Made by a program: the position numbers and the translations under genes
DNA from: Lindgomyces ingoldianus
Taxonomy: Eukaryota; Ascomycota; Dothideomycetes; Pleosporales; Lindgomycetaceae
DNA: 64,000 nt
NCBI RefSeq assembly: GCF_010093535.1
Contig: NW_022985193.1
Span: 63,591 to 127,590 of the forward strand
Reading direction: 5' to 3'
The notes under the pieces: model-generated
Databases searched by the model: none
Told to the model about the DNA's origin: nothing
Seen by the model: the letters and a program-made list of their open reading frames with translations, nothing else
Shown: piece after piece, positions 1 to 11,500 of the stretch
How positions within the stretch are numbered: position 1 is the first letter of the stretch
Layout of the letters: each line of letters begins with the position of its first letter

Positions 1-387
1 CACGATAACACAGTCAAGATTTGGGATGCGAGAAGTGGCGAGTGCCTGCAGACCCTTAGTATTGGCAAAGCGCTCTTTAACATATCATTTGATGCCACTG
101 GTTCATATCTTTGCACTGAAATTGGTCGTGTCGATATTAATGGATCTAATTCATCATCATTAGCTTCAATAACGATGACTAGTATTTCGGTTCCCCAAAA
201 TCCTATATATAGGGGCTTGGCTTTAAGCTCTGATGGAGCTTGGATAACATATAATTCAGAGAACCTAGTTTGGCTACCCTCAGAGTATCGGCCGTTGCGT
301 TCGATTGTATCAGGCGATAGAATCGGCATTGGTACTGGGTCTGGAAAGGTATGGATATGCGAAGTAAAGCATAGCGCGTTGAGGTAG
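1..387 (+). CDS. C-terminal end of a WD40-repeat protein (partial, NACHT/WD40 type likely)
   Basis: The reading frame is open from the first base of the window and ends at a TAG at 385-387, giving the last 128 residues of a larger protein. The first residues (HDNTVKIWDARSGECLQTL) are a textbook end of a WD40 blade: the HD..VKIWD core followed by the SGECLQTL linker common in fungal NACHT-WD40 (NLR-like) proteins. After this single blade the sequence becomes irregular, ending in one degenerate blade (residues GRIGIGTGSGKVWICEV-like). Fungal proteins of this build often act in self/non-self recognition, but the ATPase and effector domains would lie to the left of the window, so the NLR assignment is inference and a plain WD40 protein is possible. 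No intron is needed. Confidence 0.75.
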   Translation, partial: HDNTVKIWDARSGECLQTLSIGKALFNISFDATGSYLCTEIGRVDINGSNSSSLASITMTSISVPQNPIYRGLALSSDGAWITYNSENLVWLPSEYRPLRSIVSGDRIGIGTGSGKVWICEVKHSALR

Positions 388-1306
388 TTGTAACTTATAT
401 TCTATATTTTTTTTATTATATCTATTTCATAGAAGGGGCTGGGGATCAGCACGAACTTATGGATTACTATTTTACCACAGCAAAGCTTTCACCACCCTCT
501 GGATAAGGGGACAAGATAGTTATAGTACATATAAGCATTTACATTTCAAGATTTGTGACTTAAGCATAGCTAGAAGCGGATGAACGATTTGATGATGCTA
601 GCATGGAGGGAGGGAGGTCCACTCCGGCCACACCCTTGTGAGCTCAAACCGCGACGGAGAAGTACAGTACCCTCTTGGATCGTGGCAAATCACATGCCCA
701 CAGTAATCCTGCTTTGCTAGATATGTAATGTGGGGTGGCATGATGAGCAGTCTTCTCGTGCGAGTTGTGGTACCAGGTTAAGACATAAGACTAGCTTGGG
801 ATGGGAAGCCGGTTTAAGACGAGGAAGACCGTTTGAGAGATGAGGAAGCCTGTCCGGAATGAAGAACCCGTTAGGGATCAAGGGCCAATTTAATCTAATT
901 GCAAGGTCTCTTTCCTACCTTATACATGTATTATATGTAAGCCTGGGTGGTGGTGGTGCAGCAGAAGAATGTTGTGTTGATGCAGAGCCCTAAGAGGCAG
1001 CCATGGTACTGTACATAGAGAGGCACAGGAACTAGTAGATAGTGGCTTGGCCTGGTTACATTATTAATTTACCTGAGGAAACGGTGATTATTTTTTTTTT
1101 AAATCAATTTTGTACTCTTTAAAACAGTAGAAAAATCCTGTTCCTGAGCAAGGCGAATGCAATCTGACCGAATGTGCCGAGGATTTTACTAACCTGCTGA
1201 TTCTATTCTAGTGATTAACACAGTCTGCATTGACTAGAGCAATATCGGGGAAAAGAATAGCTAGGGTAGAATTATAAAGGACATGTATACAAAAGCACGT
1301 GCTGTC
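388..1306. other. Intergenic, no gene seen
   Basis: Moderately AT-rich sequence downstream of the WD40 gene with stops in all frames. I see no coding signal and no repeat that I can define before the MITE that starts at 1315. Confidence 0.5.
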
Positions 1307-1314
1307 ATCATGTG

Positions 1315-1976
1315 CAGCGTTTCCAACAGGAAGTAGTACGATTGATACTTTTGCTCCACCTACGATCACGTGAGGCAAACAAACGTAACTACATTTTTAA
1401 CTGTTACAATTCGATTGATGAGGCTGAAAAGTGAGCAGTATACGATTGAGGTAGACTTTTTTGAGCTTGCAGTCTCTGACGCGCGTGAGGGCCGGGGGAG
1501 CGTGTTTGTGCCACTATTTACGTGTCAGTGTAGCCTTAGAGCTTGCCCTGTACTACAACAACCCTAGACGACCTTATTATAGCAAAAGATGACAGTCCCT
1601 TGTATAGGGAGATGGCACAGAGCCTTCAGCGGGGGGAAAAGGACAGTTACTTGTGACTGTAATCATCTCTTAGGCTCTACAATTGAAGCTTTGCAACTCT
1701 AGAAGAACTGGCTACGTCATAAGGTTGTTTTTAGTGAATTAAATAACCTCGCGTGCTATATTAAGAGTAAGAGGGACCCTGCTACTCTAAAAGCTTCAAC
1801 AGTTACGTCGTAACTTTTAGTAAAAAGTTGAGAAGTACGAGCAGCTTCAATCAAACCGTAACTCAATCGTATTGACCCCTGCTGTCGGGTGAAGCAAACA
1901 AAAGTATATGATAAGTGAGACGTAACTTGTCTAGAAAGCCTGAGTCGAATCGTACTACTTCCTGATGGAAACGCTG
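1315..1976. mobile_element. hAT-like MITE, 662 bp, with 8-bp target duplication
   Basis: The two ends form a terminal inverted repeat of about 30 bp with few mismatches: CAGCGTTTCCAACAGGAAGT at 1315 and its complement ending at 1976. The element is flanked on both sides by the same 8 bases, ATCATGTG (1307-1314 and 1977-1984). An 8-bp duplication and a TIR beginning CAG are hallmarks of the hAT superfamily. The interior holds no transposase reading frame, so the element is non-autonomous. Superfamily assignment rests on termini only. Confidence 0.75.
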
Positions 1977-2499
1977 ATCATGTGGTTGGGCGACGAAGAG
2001 GAGACGGATGCGGATGCTACTGCTATTATTTCTTCTCTGTACTACTCCGCTCTCGGGACAGGTGGGTAGGAAGTTTGTATAGTCCCAGTGGCATTTTTTT
2101 GCGTGTTTCATGAATCGGTGATACTGGGGTCGACTGTGCATCATTCAAGAGCTGACTGTCAATCACCATGTAACACTGTTTGCTTTTGGAACTTGTATAC
2201 TTCTACGTGCTCCAATCATCAGTGCCATGAGAGCTTGCCAGCGAGATGCAGGGGCAATTGAGAAGACCTTCCATCAGCATGGGAACGGATCTGTGTTAGA
2301 TGACTTGGAGAGATCTATGTGGGCACAAGCATGCCTAATCGAGCCTTTCTTGAGCCCTCCCCGAGTCCGGTTTTGGCCCTGGGTTCCACCACTTCATGCG
2401 TTTCGCGAGCAACCCCTAGGCCACTGATCCTCGAGACAACTCTTTTTGGCAATTAGGTCTGATGCATCTTGACGTGACGTCACTAGTCCCAATAACTAC

Positions 2500-3417
2500 T
2501 GTACAGTCTGTTGAAGTTGGCAGTCTATTCAAGACTGGCATCTGCAGTCGCTCATATCACCCAATCTTTAGATGTCCTACGGTGTTGTACGCCGTCTTTT
2601 GTATCAGATATCTGGCTGTCATGGATCCCGGACTGGGCGACTCGAGTCGGTAGAAATATATCCAGTATCTGCGGCGCTACAAAGCGGGCATAGTTCCAGT
2701 GACGACATTCCAATTATCCGTTTAAATCATGATCCACACATTAATTGCCGAGGCTACATCATCGACGTGATTGAGAGCGTTGCAACTCTATTATCACCCC
2801 ATATCGAAATCCCCAATGCCTCAGCTCCGCACCAATCTTCCACCACAATTCATATCACCAACCCTTCACACTCCGTAACTTACGCGCCAAACACCCCACT
2901 GCCCAAAGTCCTCTAACAAACCCTGCTCTGCAACCACCCCTCCATCTTGAGCATCTCAGGGACTATCTCCGATTCCGCGACTACCACCTGGCACCCGATC
3001 GTAATCTGCCTGCTCTATTCTAAATTCCGTACATTATGTCACACCAAGTCTACATTCTCCATCCACGACCACCTCTTCCAATCCTTCTTCCCCCAAATCC
3101 CCGATCACACCGCCGCTCAACTAAACCTAAAACTGCGCTACCATCTCCAACTCACTGTAATCTAGCTAAACGAGAGTACACTCGTCACCACTCCCAAAGG
3201 GTATGTTGGGTTAGTGCCCGATTCTGTGAGGGAGGGTGACGTACTGGCTATGGTGGTTGAGTGCAGTTCTGATGGCTTTGGGGAGGGAAGGAAGGTGTTG
3301 GAAGGTTGTTGGGGAAGTATATGTGGAGGGTTATGTAAGGAGGGGGATGGGAGTGGGGCGTTTGCAAAGATGACGATTTGGGATTTGCTAAGGATTTCAG
3401 AGGTGGTGGACGAATAA
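2500..3417 (+). pseudogene. Decayed C-terminal part of a HET-domain-family protein
   Basis: Translations from different frames resemble, in order, the C-terminal part of fungal HET (heterokaryon incompatibility) proteins: a LSWIPDW segment near 2600-2645, an LNH...RGYIIDVIESV segment near 2725-2790 (compare the usual GxIVDxIxxVG stretch), and TTPKGYVGLVPDSVREGDVL near 3190-3245 (compare TxxGxxGLxPxxxRxGDxI). These segments lie in at least two frames with stops between them and no splice arrangement that joins them, and the N-terminal HET domain was not found. I read it as a relic. Similarity is from memory of the family pattern, so confidence is moderate. Its neighbour to the left, an NLR-like gene, belongs to the same functional class. 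Confidence 0.45.
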
Positions 3418-3550
3418 TTTGTACAAATGATCGATGGAGGCTAGGGTAGGCTTGGCTAGGCTAGATGTGGGCCTCCGTATCGTATATTCTAAGATTTTGG
3501 GTTTAGAATCCTGAGTGGACTGAAGTAGGATGGAGCATTAGGGAGAGTTT

Positions 3551-5863
3551 TCATTGGTGAAACTTCCTTACTCTTCTCACCGTATTTAAACTTCCCAGCG
3601 CTTCTATTTTCTGTGCGGTTGCCACCCACGGTGGCAAATCTATGCCAATTTTCCCAACATCAACATTCTCAGCATTTTCCCCTCCTTGCTGCCAGAGATC
3701 GTAGTACGCATCTTCCATATACGCCCATTCTGGAAACTCGCAGCACCCGAACACGAAAATGGTCTTCTCAGGCTTTAGCCCATACATCAGCACCTCATGG
3801 GTCTTGGGAACCAAGACCTGTGCTACCCTTCTCTCAGGATCAAAGCCTCTGATCAGCGCTGTACAGACTAATCGAGACGTCCTAGGGTCGGGTGGCTCGA
3901 CGGAACCGTTTTTGCTCTTGTTGAAGTACGGAATGCGGAATTTACCTGTTCGAGGGAGATTGTGGAAGGCTTTCTGGATGTTTGGATCCTCAGTCTCCAC
4001 GATCTGGATGAGGGAGCCGTTTAGTGCGGTCAAGAGTTCGGAAGGCGGGATCCATTCGCATAGCGTGAGGAAGCCAATGAAGCCTTGGCGGGAAGTGGCT
4101 GTTTCTTCATAGCAAAAATCCCAGGGTTTCATGAAAGAGCAAGGCTTGGACGAGTAAGTGCGTTGCGGAGATGATGAGTTTGTGAAGCCGTTGCAGTGGA
4201 AGTAGGAGAGCATTTGCATGCTTCTTATCTCAGAGTTTGTGCGTGTTGGCGCGTCGAGCAGCTTTAGGGGTTCGACAGACAAGAGAGTGGTTCCCTTCTG
4301 AGTTGCTACAGTGCTCAACTCCTTGAATTCATTCGAGGTATTTTCGGCTATGAAGAAGGGACTTTCGACGTAGATTAGATATCGGAGTCTGATGCGTGCT
4401 ATTATTTTAAGCAGAAGGTCCTTGTTCGATGTTAAATCCAATCCGAGTGTGTCGATCACCAAAGGAGCGAAAGGAGTCTGTTGCCGAAGGTTTACATATG
4501 TCTGGAAAAGATCCTCGAAACAAGCGAGAAAATGTTCTTGGTCCCCCAAATAGCCTCTGATCGGGAGTGGATGCGCACGTACAAGCTCATTCATAGCATC
4601 CGAGCTTGATCCAGGAATGGGAGCCGGGTGGGTAAACGAAGGGCCAAGATTAACTTCTCTTACATGGACGAGCGATATCTGGCCGTGAGGGGTGAATTCG
4701 GGTTTACTGGGGTCCAGATCCAGGTAGAAAACAGAAGAGAGTGCCTGACTTCTTTTGCCGAATCCGGTGAGATATCTGTTAAGGAGTTGCTTAGCAAATG
4801 CGGATTTTCCAGAGGAGGATGGCCCGATGATCATGGTCGTTGCAGAGGGTTCAGTGCAGTTCTCGATTCGGCTGGTCCAGCCATCGGGAATGATTGCAGG
4901 GAAAATAGATCGCTTAAGAAGGTCATCGTTCGATTCGCGGATCTGTGAGCAGAGGTTAGTATATGGAAAAGTGAAATAAGGAACAAGTAAGATATCAAAG
5001 CAAATATCAGGGTCGTCAAGGCGGAATAGCCAGAGGCAAGGGTAAGGAAAGCACAAGAGCACAAGAGAGCTAAAAGGACACTGGTACTTTGGGTCGGCCC
5101 CGAAGGTTGACAGATCCAGCCCATTACATTTATAAAGATATAGGAATTCCCAGGCTAAAATCCCACATATTATGACTTAATACTTACGAGAGTAAATGAC
5201 CTGTCGACAGGTCCCTTCGATGATGCATTCCAGATATTGGAGAAGAGCGGGCAGATGCTAGAAAAGGGAGCCGTCGCGGGGCAATGTTGAAATTGAATCT
5301 CATTACACCTGTCTAGCCCTCGAATGGCGGTAATTGGATGTGTTGACGGGACGAAGACATGATACGATGTGCCCTTTTCCCGCTTACGTGGATTTGCAGA
5401 AACATTAGCACCATTGACATTGATGGCACCTTTCAGCACCATGAGATAGAAACAGCCTATTAGGGAGATAGTCGATGCTTTCTCGAGTATGACTGTAACT
5501 TGAGCTTCAGATTCGGACAGGACTGTTTCTTTGGAGTATCTCCAAGTGGAGAGCTGCCGGTTCGTGGTAGGAGCATCCTCGATGTTCATATAAGCATTTT
5601 GTTCAGAATCCTCGTAGTCATCATTGGCAGCATCCATTGATGTGGAGTTGGACCTATTTGGCGATTCATCTCGAGAAATATCAACACAGGTTTGAATGTG
5701 CGCCTTTGATCTCGCGGCTGCTGCGGCGCTAATTGGTGCACTTTGCTGAGAGCCTAACCAGAAAATTTAGGTTTGATAGGGATGAAGAAATTTAAGGCAT
5801 AATCGTACCTGATGATATTGCATCAGAGCTTATGATGCCAACTCTCTTTCGTTTCCCGGGCAT
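3551..5863 (-). CDS. grc3: Polynucleotide 5'-hydroxyl-kinase Grc3 (pre-rRNA processing)
   Basis: Grc3 (human NOL9) phosphorylates the 5'-OH of the 26S pre-rRNA cut by Las1 in ITS2, so that exonucleases can finish 25S rRNA maturation in the nucleolus. The gene has three exons: 5863-5809, 5753-5188 and 4942-3551, joined in frame (GT-AG introns of 55 and 245 nt, the second with a TACTAAC branch site before CACAG), for 670 residues, a normal length. The start is chosen because it begins MPGKRKRVG, a basic nuclear-type N-terminus that reads through the first splice into the rest. The P-loop GPSSSGKS lies at about residues 247-254, followed by YLDLDPSKPEF at about 280-290, which is diagnostic of the Clp1/Grc3 kinase fold. 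The lid-proximal motif, usually NTPGW.KG.G, reads IDTLGLDLTSNK at about 370-381, a notable deviation. It is divergent from the RPA34 gene, 220 bp away. Confidence 0.93.
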
Positions 5864-6083
5864 TGTGTCTAGTTTAATGAGAATGTAGTGCCTCAAGAAA
5901 ACCAATGTTCGTGCAGACCTTCGAGGTTCGTTCTTTTAGCGTATCCCAGATGGGACTAGCACATTCGTTCCCTGCAAACGGCTCGTGCGCGTGCGGTAGG
6001 AGCCGGCAGAACCCTCCACCTAGAAAATGTTCGCTGAGCTTTAACATTTTCGCGACCAGAGCAACGATGACATAGCCAGCGCG
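5864..6083. promoter_or_regulatory. Shared divergent promoter of grc3 and RPA34
   Basis: These 220 bp separate the start codons of two divergently transcribed genes that both serve rRNA synthesis and maturation. It must contain both 5' UTRs and both core promoters. I see no clear TATA box. A two-codon upstream ORF for the RPA34 side lies at 6067-6075. Co-regulation as part of a ribosome-biogenesis regulon is inference. Confidence 0.5.
6067..6075 (+). promoter_or_regulatory. Minimal upstream ORF (ATG ACA TAG) before RPA34
   Basis: An ATG followed by one sense codon and a TAG stop lies 8 bases before the chosen RPA34 start at 6084. If it is inside the mRNA, ribosomes would meet it immediately before the main start. 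Its presence in the transcript is not known from sequence alone. Confidence 0.35.
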
Positions 6084-7441
6084 ATGAAGGAAATCAGACG
6101 TACCGAGGTGCCCCCGCCGGGTGTGGTATCGAAGAAGAAGACAAAATCGCCTCAAACGCCTTCGAAACTTCAATTGAGCACAGAGTTCGTGGGCAGCAGC
6201 GACGACTCTGGAACCGAAACAATACCGAAGGCAAAGCAGGGCAAGAAGCCGTCGAAAGGGAAAACACCCGTTACAATAGGGGTCCATAAGCCTGGAGTGA
6301 ATGGTGTGCCAAAGAAGAGTCAGAAGTCAACTCCAATTTCCATTGCCGCAAAGAAGAGGGCGAATCAAAGGAAGGGCACACCCTCATCGAGCTCAGACGA
6401 CAGCGATAATGCAAATAATCAGAGCGTAGATTATGAGCAGTGGCAAAGAAAGGGCGATAAGTCTGAGGGCTCTTCAAACGAGAGTAGGACCAGCTCGGAC
6501 AGTTCGAGCGATGACTCGGACAAGGAAGAAATTAACAAGGCAAACCAACGCAGCGCGGAGAAGTATAGTCCCCTGTAAGCATTGCCTTACTCAGTAGACT
6601 GATCTCGTTCTTAGACAAGTAAGAGCTGCACAATCACACACTGTCGAGTTTCTGCCCGCGCAACCATTCATCCCTCCCAAAGGCTTCACCGCTGTCCCAA
6701 CACACACCAATCCCTCATCGCAAGCGCTGAAGATTTTTGACAACATAGAAGGCAAACAAATTTGGCATATCACAGCACCTGCTTCTGTTTCATTGTCAGG
6801 ATTGAAAGATCTAGCTAGCGACAAAGTGTTGAAAGGGGAGCCTATCCTTAGCTACAACGGTACTGACTATGGTTTCTCTGTTGGAGAAGAAAAAGAGGAA
6901 GCTACGCGAAGGGTACTAGTGCCTAGCACTGTAGGATACAAGGCTGGTTCGTACATGGAGTTGTCGTTATTAACTGGAAGGCTAACTGCCCTTAGTCCCC
7001 ACGCGGATATCGCAGACACTCCATCTACAACAGGTGATCCGATTACCCAAAGTAAGCCCCAAGCAAGCAGATACAAATACTACATCAGCCGCTGCAGCAT
7101 CCATAACCACCAGCACCGTAAGAGCTCCACGGCCACAAGTCAAGGGCTTGCGGATGCGCTACTTCCCATCTGGGTTCGGCCTTCAAGATCCTGGAATTAT
7201 CGGCTCTTCGGAGAGCGAGGACGATGTGCCTGTAACGGCTGGGCTGGGCATCCCAAATGGAATCCACCCCTCCCAAAAGCGCGAGAAGCGGAAGTACGAT
7301 GAAGTGAATGGGACGGAGAGAACTGAGTCTGCGACTAAGAAGCATAAAAAGCATAGGACTCCAGAAGAGATCAAGAAGCGCGAAGAGAAGAAAGCAAAGA
7401 AGGAGCGAAAGAAGGAGAAAGGGTCGGCGAAGATGAAGTAA
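6084..7441 (+). CDS. rpa34: DNA-directed RNA polymerase I subunit RPA34 (A34.5 type)
   Basis: A34.5 pairs with A49 to form the TFIIF-like heterodimer of RNA polymerase I, which helps elongation and start-site stability at rDNA. Exons are 6084-6574, 6615-7051 and about 7098-7441 (GT-AG introns of 40 and 46 nt; a 7088 acceptor is also in frame), giving about 423 residues. The order matches the yeast protein: an acidic/serine-rich head (SSDDSD, SSSDDSDKEE runs), the dimerisation domain with an IWHITAPASVSLSGLKDL stretch and RRVLVPSTVGYKAGS, a conserved VRAPRPQVKGLRMRYFPSGF segment (yeast has VRVPR..V.GL...F), and a lysine-rich tail (KREEKKAKKERKKEK). The head is longer than in yeast. Divergent from grc3. 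Function by family resemblance; splice sites inferred. Confidence 0.85.
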
Positions 7442-8583
7442 TGAACTCCGTTTTTTAATACTGGACCTGCCAGTCGTGCGAGATCTTGGAGGCAAAGAGT
7501 AATTACGTGTGTGTCTAGTGTGATTCTGTAGACGACTCCATGTGTCTATGAGTGGACGAGTGGATGAAGGGGTAGCGAAATGCTGCACCTCATTGGCATG
7601 AGACCGAAGACGCGATGATCATCAGCTTGATGTAGGGGGATAATGGTCGTCTTCGAGGGGGCATTCTGAAAATGCTGAAGGCTGCATGCTCGGCATCCTT
7701 CCCGAGTCGCGTATGGCATTTTCGGATACGCAGGGGAAGGATTGGATTTGCTCAGGGCGCGTGATCCAAACCAGGTGAATGTCCAAGGATATTTGCATTT
7801 GAAATGAAGAGATGAGACCACTTGTATAAGTTTTATACTTTTTGTACTGTATGAACAACGGAACCTAACAAAGACCCGGTTTGGAACAGAAATAGGCATC
7901 ATCTGAGCATCCTCTGAGCATCCTCTGAGCATCCCCTGAGCATCCTCAATTGTAGCAAGAGAGTTAGTAAATCAAAACCATCCTAACTATGTTCTGTGAC
8001 ATGCCATGGTAAAGTGAAGGCACGGAAACAGGAATTTAAGACTAACCAAAGTAGATTAAGCTTAAAGGATCCTTGCGGGACAGACAAATCAGTTGCTTTT
8101 GTCGTCTTCTGACGCACGCAGGGAATAGGGGTCTGGCAAGCCCAGCACCCGTTCGGGGAAAAGATGCCGATAAAGTTTAAGAAAATGTGTTTTGGAGTGA
8201 GGATTGCGTGGACATGGCATTTGCATATTATTTTCATTCACGCCGAGGGTTTGGAAATAATGTTGCGGTGAAGACAAATAGGAGGTCATACCGGAACTGA
8301 GTGGCACCCTTAAATAGTTGGTTGCTCTCGTGAATGGGTTCGGTGAAGCATCCAACCAGCCTCGGTTGTTTCATGCAGGTGACGTTCGCAGGGTACGGAC
8401 CACGGTCGCGCATATCCCTGTTCAACGGCTCCTGGCGTGTTTTGCTTGCCAAACATGGACATTCACCTCTCCATCTTTCCACCTTCCCTCACCACACACC
8501 ATGGTCTAATATGGTAGTATTTTCGTCTCAAGGCTGCACCCATCCACGCGACCACCCCGCACACTACACGCGCCCCCGCGACC
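7442..8583. other. Intergenic and 5' region of the ApsB/Mto1-like gene
   Basis: No coding frame that I believe in. It holds a short tandem repeat at 7896-7947 and, nearest the next gene, a C-rich, CAC-rich pyrimidine stretch (8465-8583) typical of fungal 5' UTRs. Confidence 0.5.
7896..7947 (+). repeat. Short tandem repeat of about 11 bp, unit CTGAGCATCCT
   Basis: Four to five head-to-tail copies of CTGAGCATCCT with single-base changes. It lies between RPA34 and the ApsB/Mto1-like gene, outside any coding region. Confidence 0.85.
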
Positions 8584-11500
8584 ATGGCGTCCTCAAACGA
8601 CGCAACCCCCACTGTCGAAGCAGAACAAAAACAACCCCAAGCCCCCGAGGTCGCACCTCCCCCCGCTGAAGACCCGAGTATGTCCCAAGACATATCACAC
8701 TCCGAAGATGTCTTGTCTTTTGAGCAGCCGGACTCGGAGCTCCCGCCCTTGCCAACCGATGACGATGACAGTTTCCTCCAGGCCGACAACTTCGCAGATA
8801 CCCAATTGCAAGGCGATGGAAGTGCGCTAATGGACCACGAGATGAACCGTCAACTGATGGATATTGAATCCAGTTTTCTTCCTGAGCCACCTGTCCAGGT
8901 CGAAGCCCCACAAGTGCCCCCCGGCGCCGACGACACTTATCTGTTTGGAGGCTCGCCAGGGCACTCACGGCAACCCACCGCGACAGCGGGAGACAAGGTG
9001 GCCTCGCTGATACTAGAAGAGGCGGCAGAAACTCAAAACTCCGAATCTTCGCTATTGTCAAATGAACCGCCTACCCCCGCAGATGCGTACAAGACCCCGG
9101 CCGCGCGGCGGCTAGACATCGACACGATCGTCCAAGAGGATTCGCTAGGGGATGGAACACCGGCTTCGGAGCCTATGCCGTCGTCACCTTCTGCACAAGC
9201 TGCACAGCGCAACCATTCGCGTACAACTTCAGGAGCTAATGCTGTTGAGAATAACATACACCAGGGCGAAAAAATTGAGGCCCAAGCAGTCCCAGGTGCA
9301 GGGCAGAAGGAACAGTCAGGTGATGAAGTACGGCCGACCTCGAGCGCATCAACGGTGAAAGCGCCCGATTTCACCGCATTGGAAGAGAATTCCTCATTCA
9401 CGGATGACCATGATCTGAGCATGGAAACAATAACAATTCCCGTACCCTCCTTCCCAACAACAAACACCAAAGTTGGAAAGCGACCGAGCTTTTTGCAAAA
9501 CCGTCACTCAAGTCAACGGTCCTCGGTGTCCTCGTTTACGAATCGCTCCGATTTTTCTGGAGATACTGGGAGCAACGCAACCTTGGGCGCGGACTATGCC
9601 CTGCAAAGCGGGGGTGCAGCGCCAGGCTCTGGCTCTCACAACAGGTCTAGCTTTGGACTGTCCAGGCTGCCAAGTCTAGGGAGTATAGCATCTTCCGTTT
9701 CAGGGTACAGTGACTCCAACCCCTCTTGGGACAAGAACAGAAGCCTTAGCGCGAATTCATTATCTGGACATCTTCATCCCGACAGTAATTTAGGGCGACT
9801 TGAGGAGGAAGTGAACTCCACAACACCCCCCGCTACACCACGCGCTCCAAGTGTCAAGCCGGTTGCCCCTACTGACACTGTCATCGCTAGGCACGTCCAA
9901 GATATTCGAGTTCCTGACACCATCGCTCGAGAGTACCGCGAAAAGCACTCTAGGTCGCCCGACAAGCGACACATAGTGACCCCATTCACCCGGAACAAGC
10001 ACAATCTCACGCTCAAGGAGCAGAACAGCAAGATCGACAAGCTGAGCAAAGAGAACTTCGACCTAAAATTGAAGATTCACTTTCTTGACCAGGCGCTTCA
10101 GAACCGATCGGATGAGGGTGTTAAGGAGATGATCTCGAAGAATGTGCAGCTCCAGACCGATCTAGCGAATGAAAAGAAGGAGAATCAGACACTGCGCAAA
10201 AAGGTCCGAGATTTGGAGAGGAGGCTGAAATCCCAAGAAGACGGATTAGCTGCGGCAAAGGAGAGTGCAAGTGGCTCTGAGGATGAAAGCGATCCGTCTT
10301 CGAAGCAGGCTGAGATGGAAGAAGAGATCATATTTCTCAGAGAGCGACTAGAATCTACCGAAACGTTCCTTGAGCAACTTCAACAAGAAAACCTCAACAA
10401 GGAGGTGGAGAAGAGGCGAATGGCCGAGTACATCAAGTCAATGGGAGAACGGAGTACGTCAGAACCGTCTGCAGGCATCAACGAAGCGATGGGTATGTGG
10501 AAAGAAGAGCTCGAGGAAGAGCGGTCTCGACGCGAACAAGCAGAAGCCGATACCGAAAAGCTTCGCGAAGAAGTCCAGCGACTCAAGGACCTTAATCAGC
10601 AATCGCAACAACGCTCTACGACAAACCAGAGTGTCAAAAACGTCTACAATATTACTCGCCGCAACCTGACGTCCTACACGACCCGATCGAATTCTGGTTC
10701 TGACGTCAACGAGCAAGCCGCATCCCCGTCTATGGGTGGTACCAGTAGTACGCTCGTAGAACAGCTTCGGACCGAGAACTCAGAGCTTCGACGAGATCTC
10801 GGTGCTCAGACTTCCATGCTCACATCACGAAATCGCGAGCGGGAACGCCTGCAACAAGAGATTGAGAATCTGAAGCTTACTGTGCGGAGGGGAGACGTCG
10901 GTTCGGTGGCTGGTGATAGCATCTTCGAGCGCTCAATATCCCGCAACCACCTTCGTTCTGTGTCGCGGGCTAGCGGAGGAACTCGCGCAACTCAAATGAG
11001 CGATCCGGAGCGTGAAGAATACGATAATAGATATGCTGCGCTCCGTGACGAGCTCTCTCAGACCAAGCTACAGTACAAAGAGCTTGATGATCAACTCAAC
11101 GGTCATCTCGATATCCTTGAACAGACTGAGGCTAAGGTTAAGGAGCTCGAGCATGAATTCGAACTTCAAACTCAAGATCTTCAAGCAATCCAGAACGAAC
11201 GAGACGAAGCCTTGGAAGCATTTCAAGATAAGGAGCAAGAGTGTGATGAGCTTAGACAGCATGCACTCGAAACAATACAGAGGCTGGAGGAAGAGATAGA
11301 GCAGAAAACACAGGAGGTCAATAAACTCGTTACTGAGCTTGACAACACGAATGAAGACTTCAATGCTTTGCAAGAAGAGATGAAAAGCGTCAGCGAGAGC
11401 CTGGTACGGCTCGAAGACGACCAGGAGGCGAGCGGACGGAAGATACAAAAGCTGGAGTCAGAACTTGCCGATGCGAACCAGGAATTGGGGAGACAGGACA

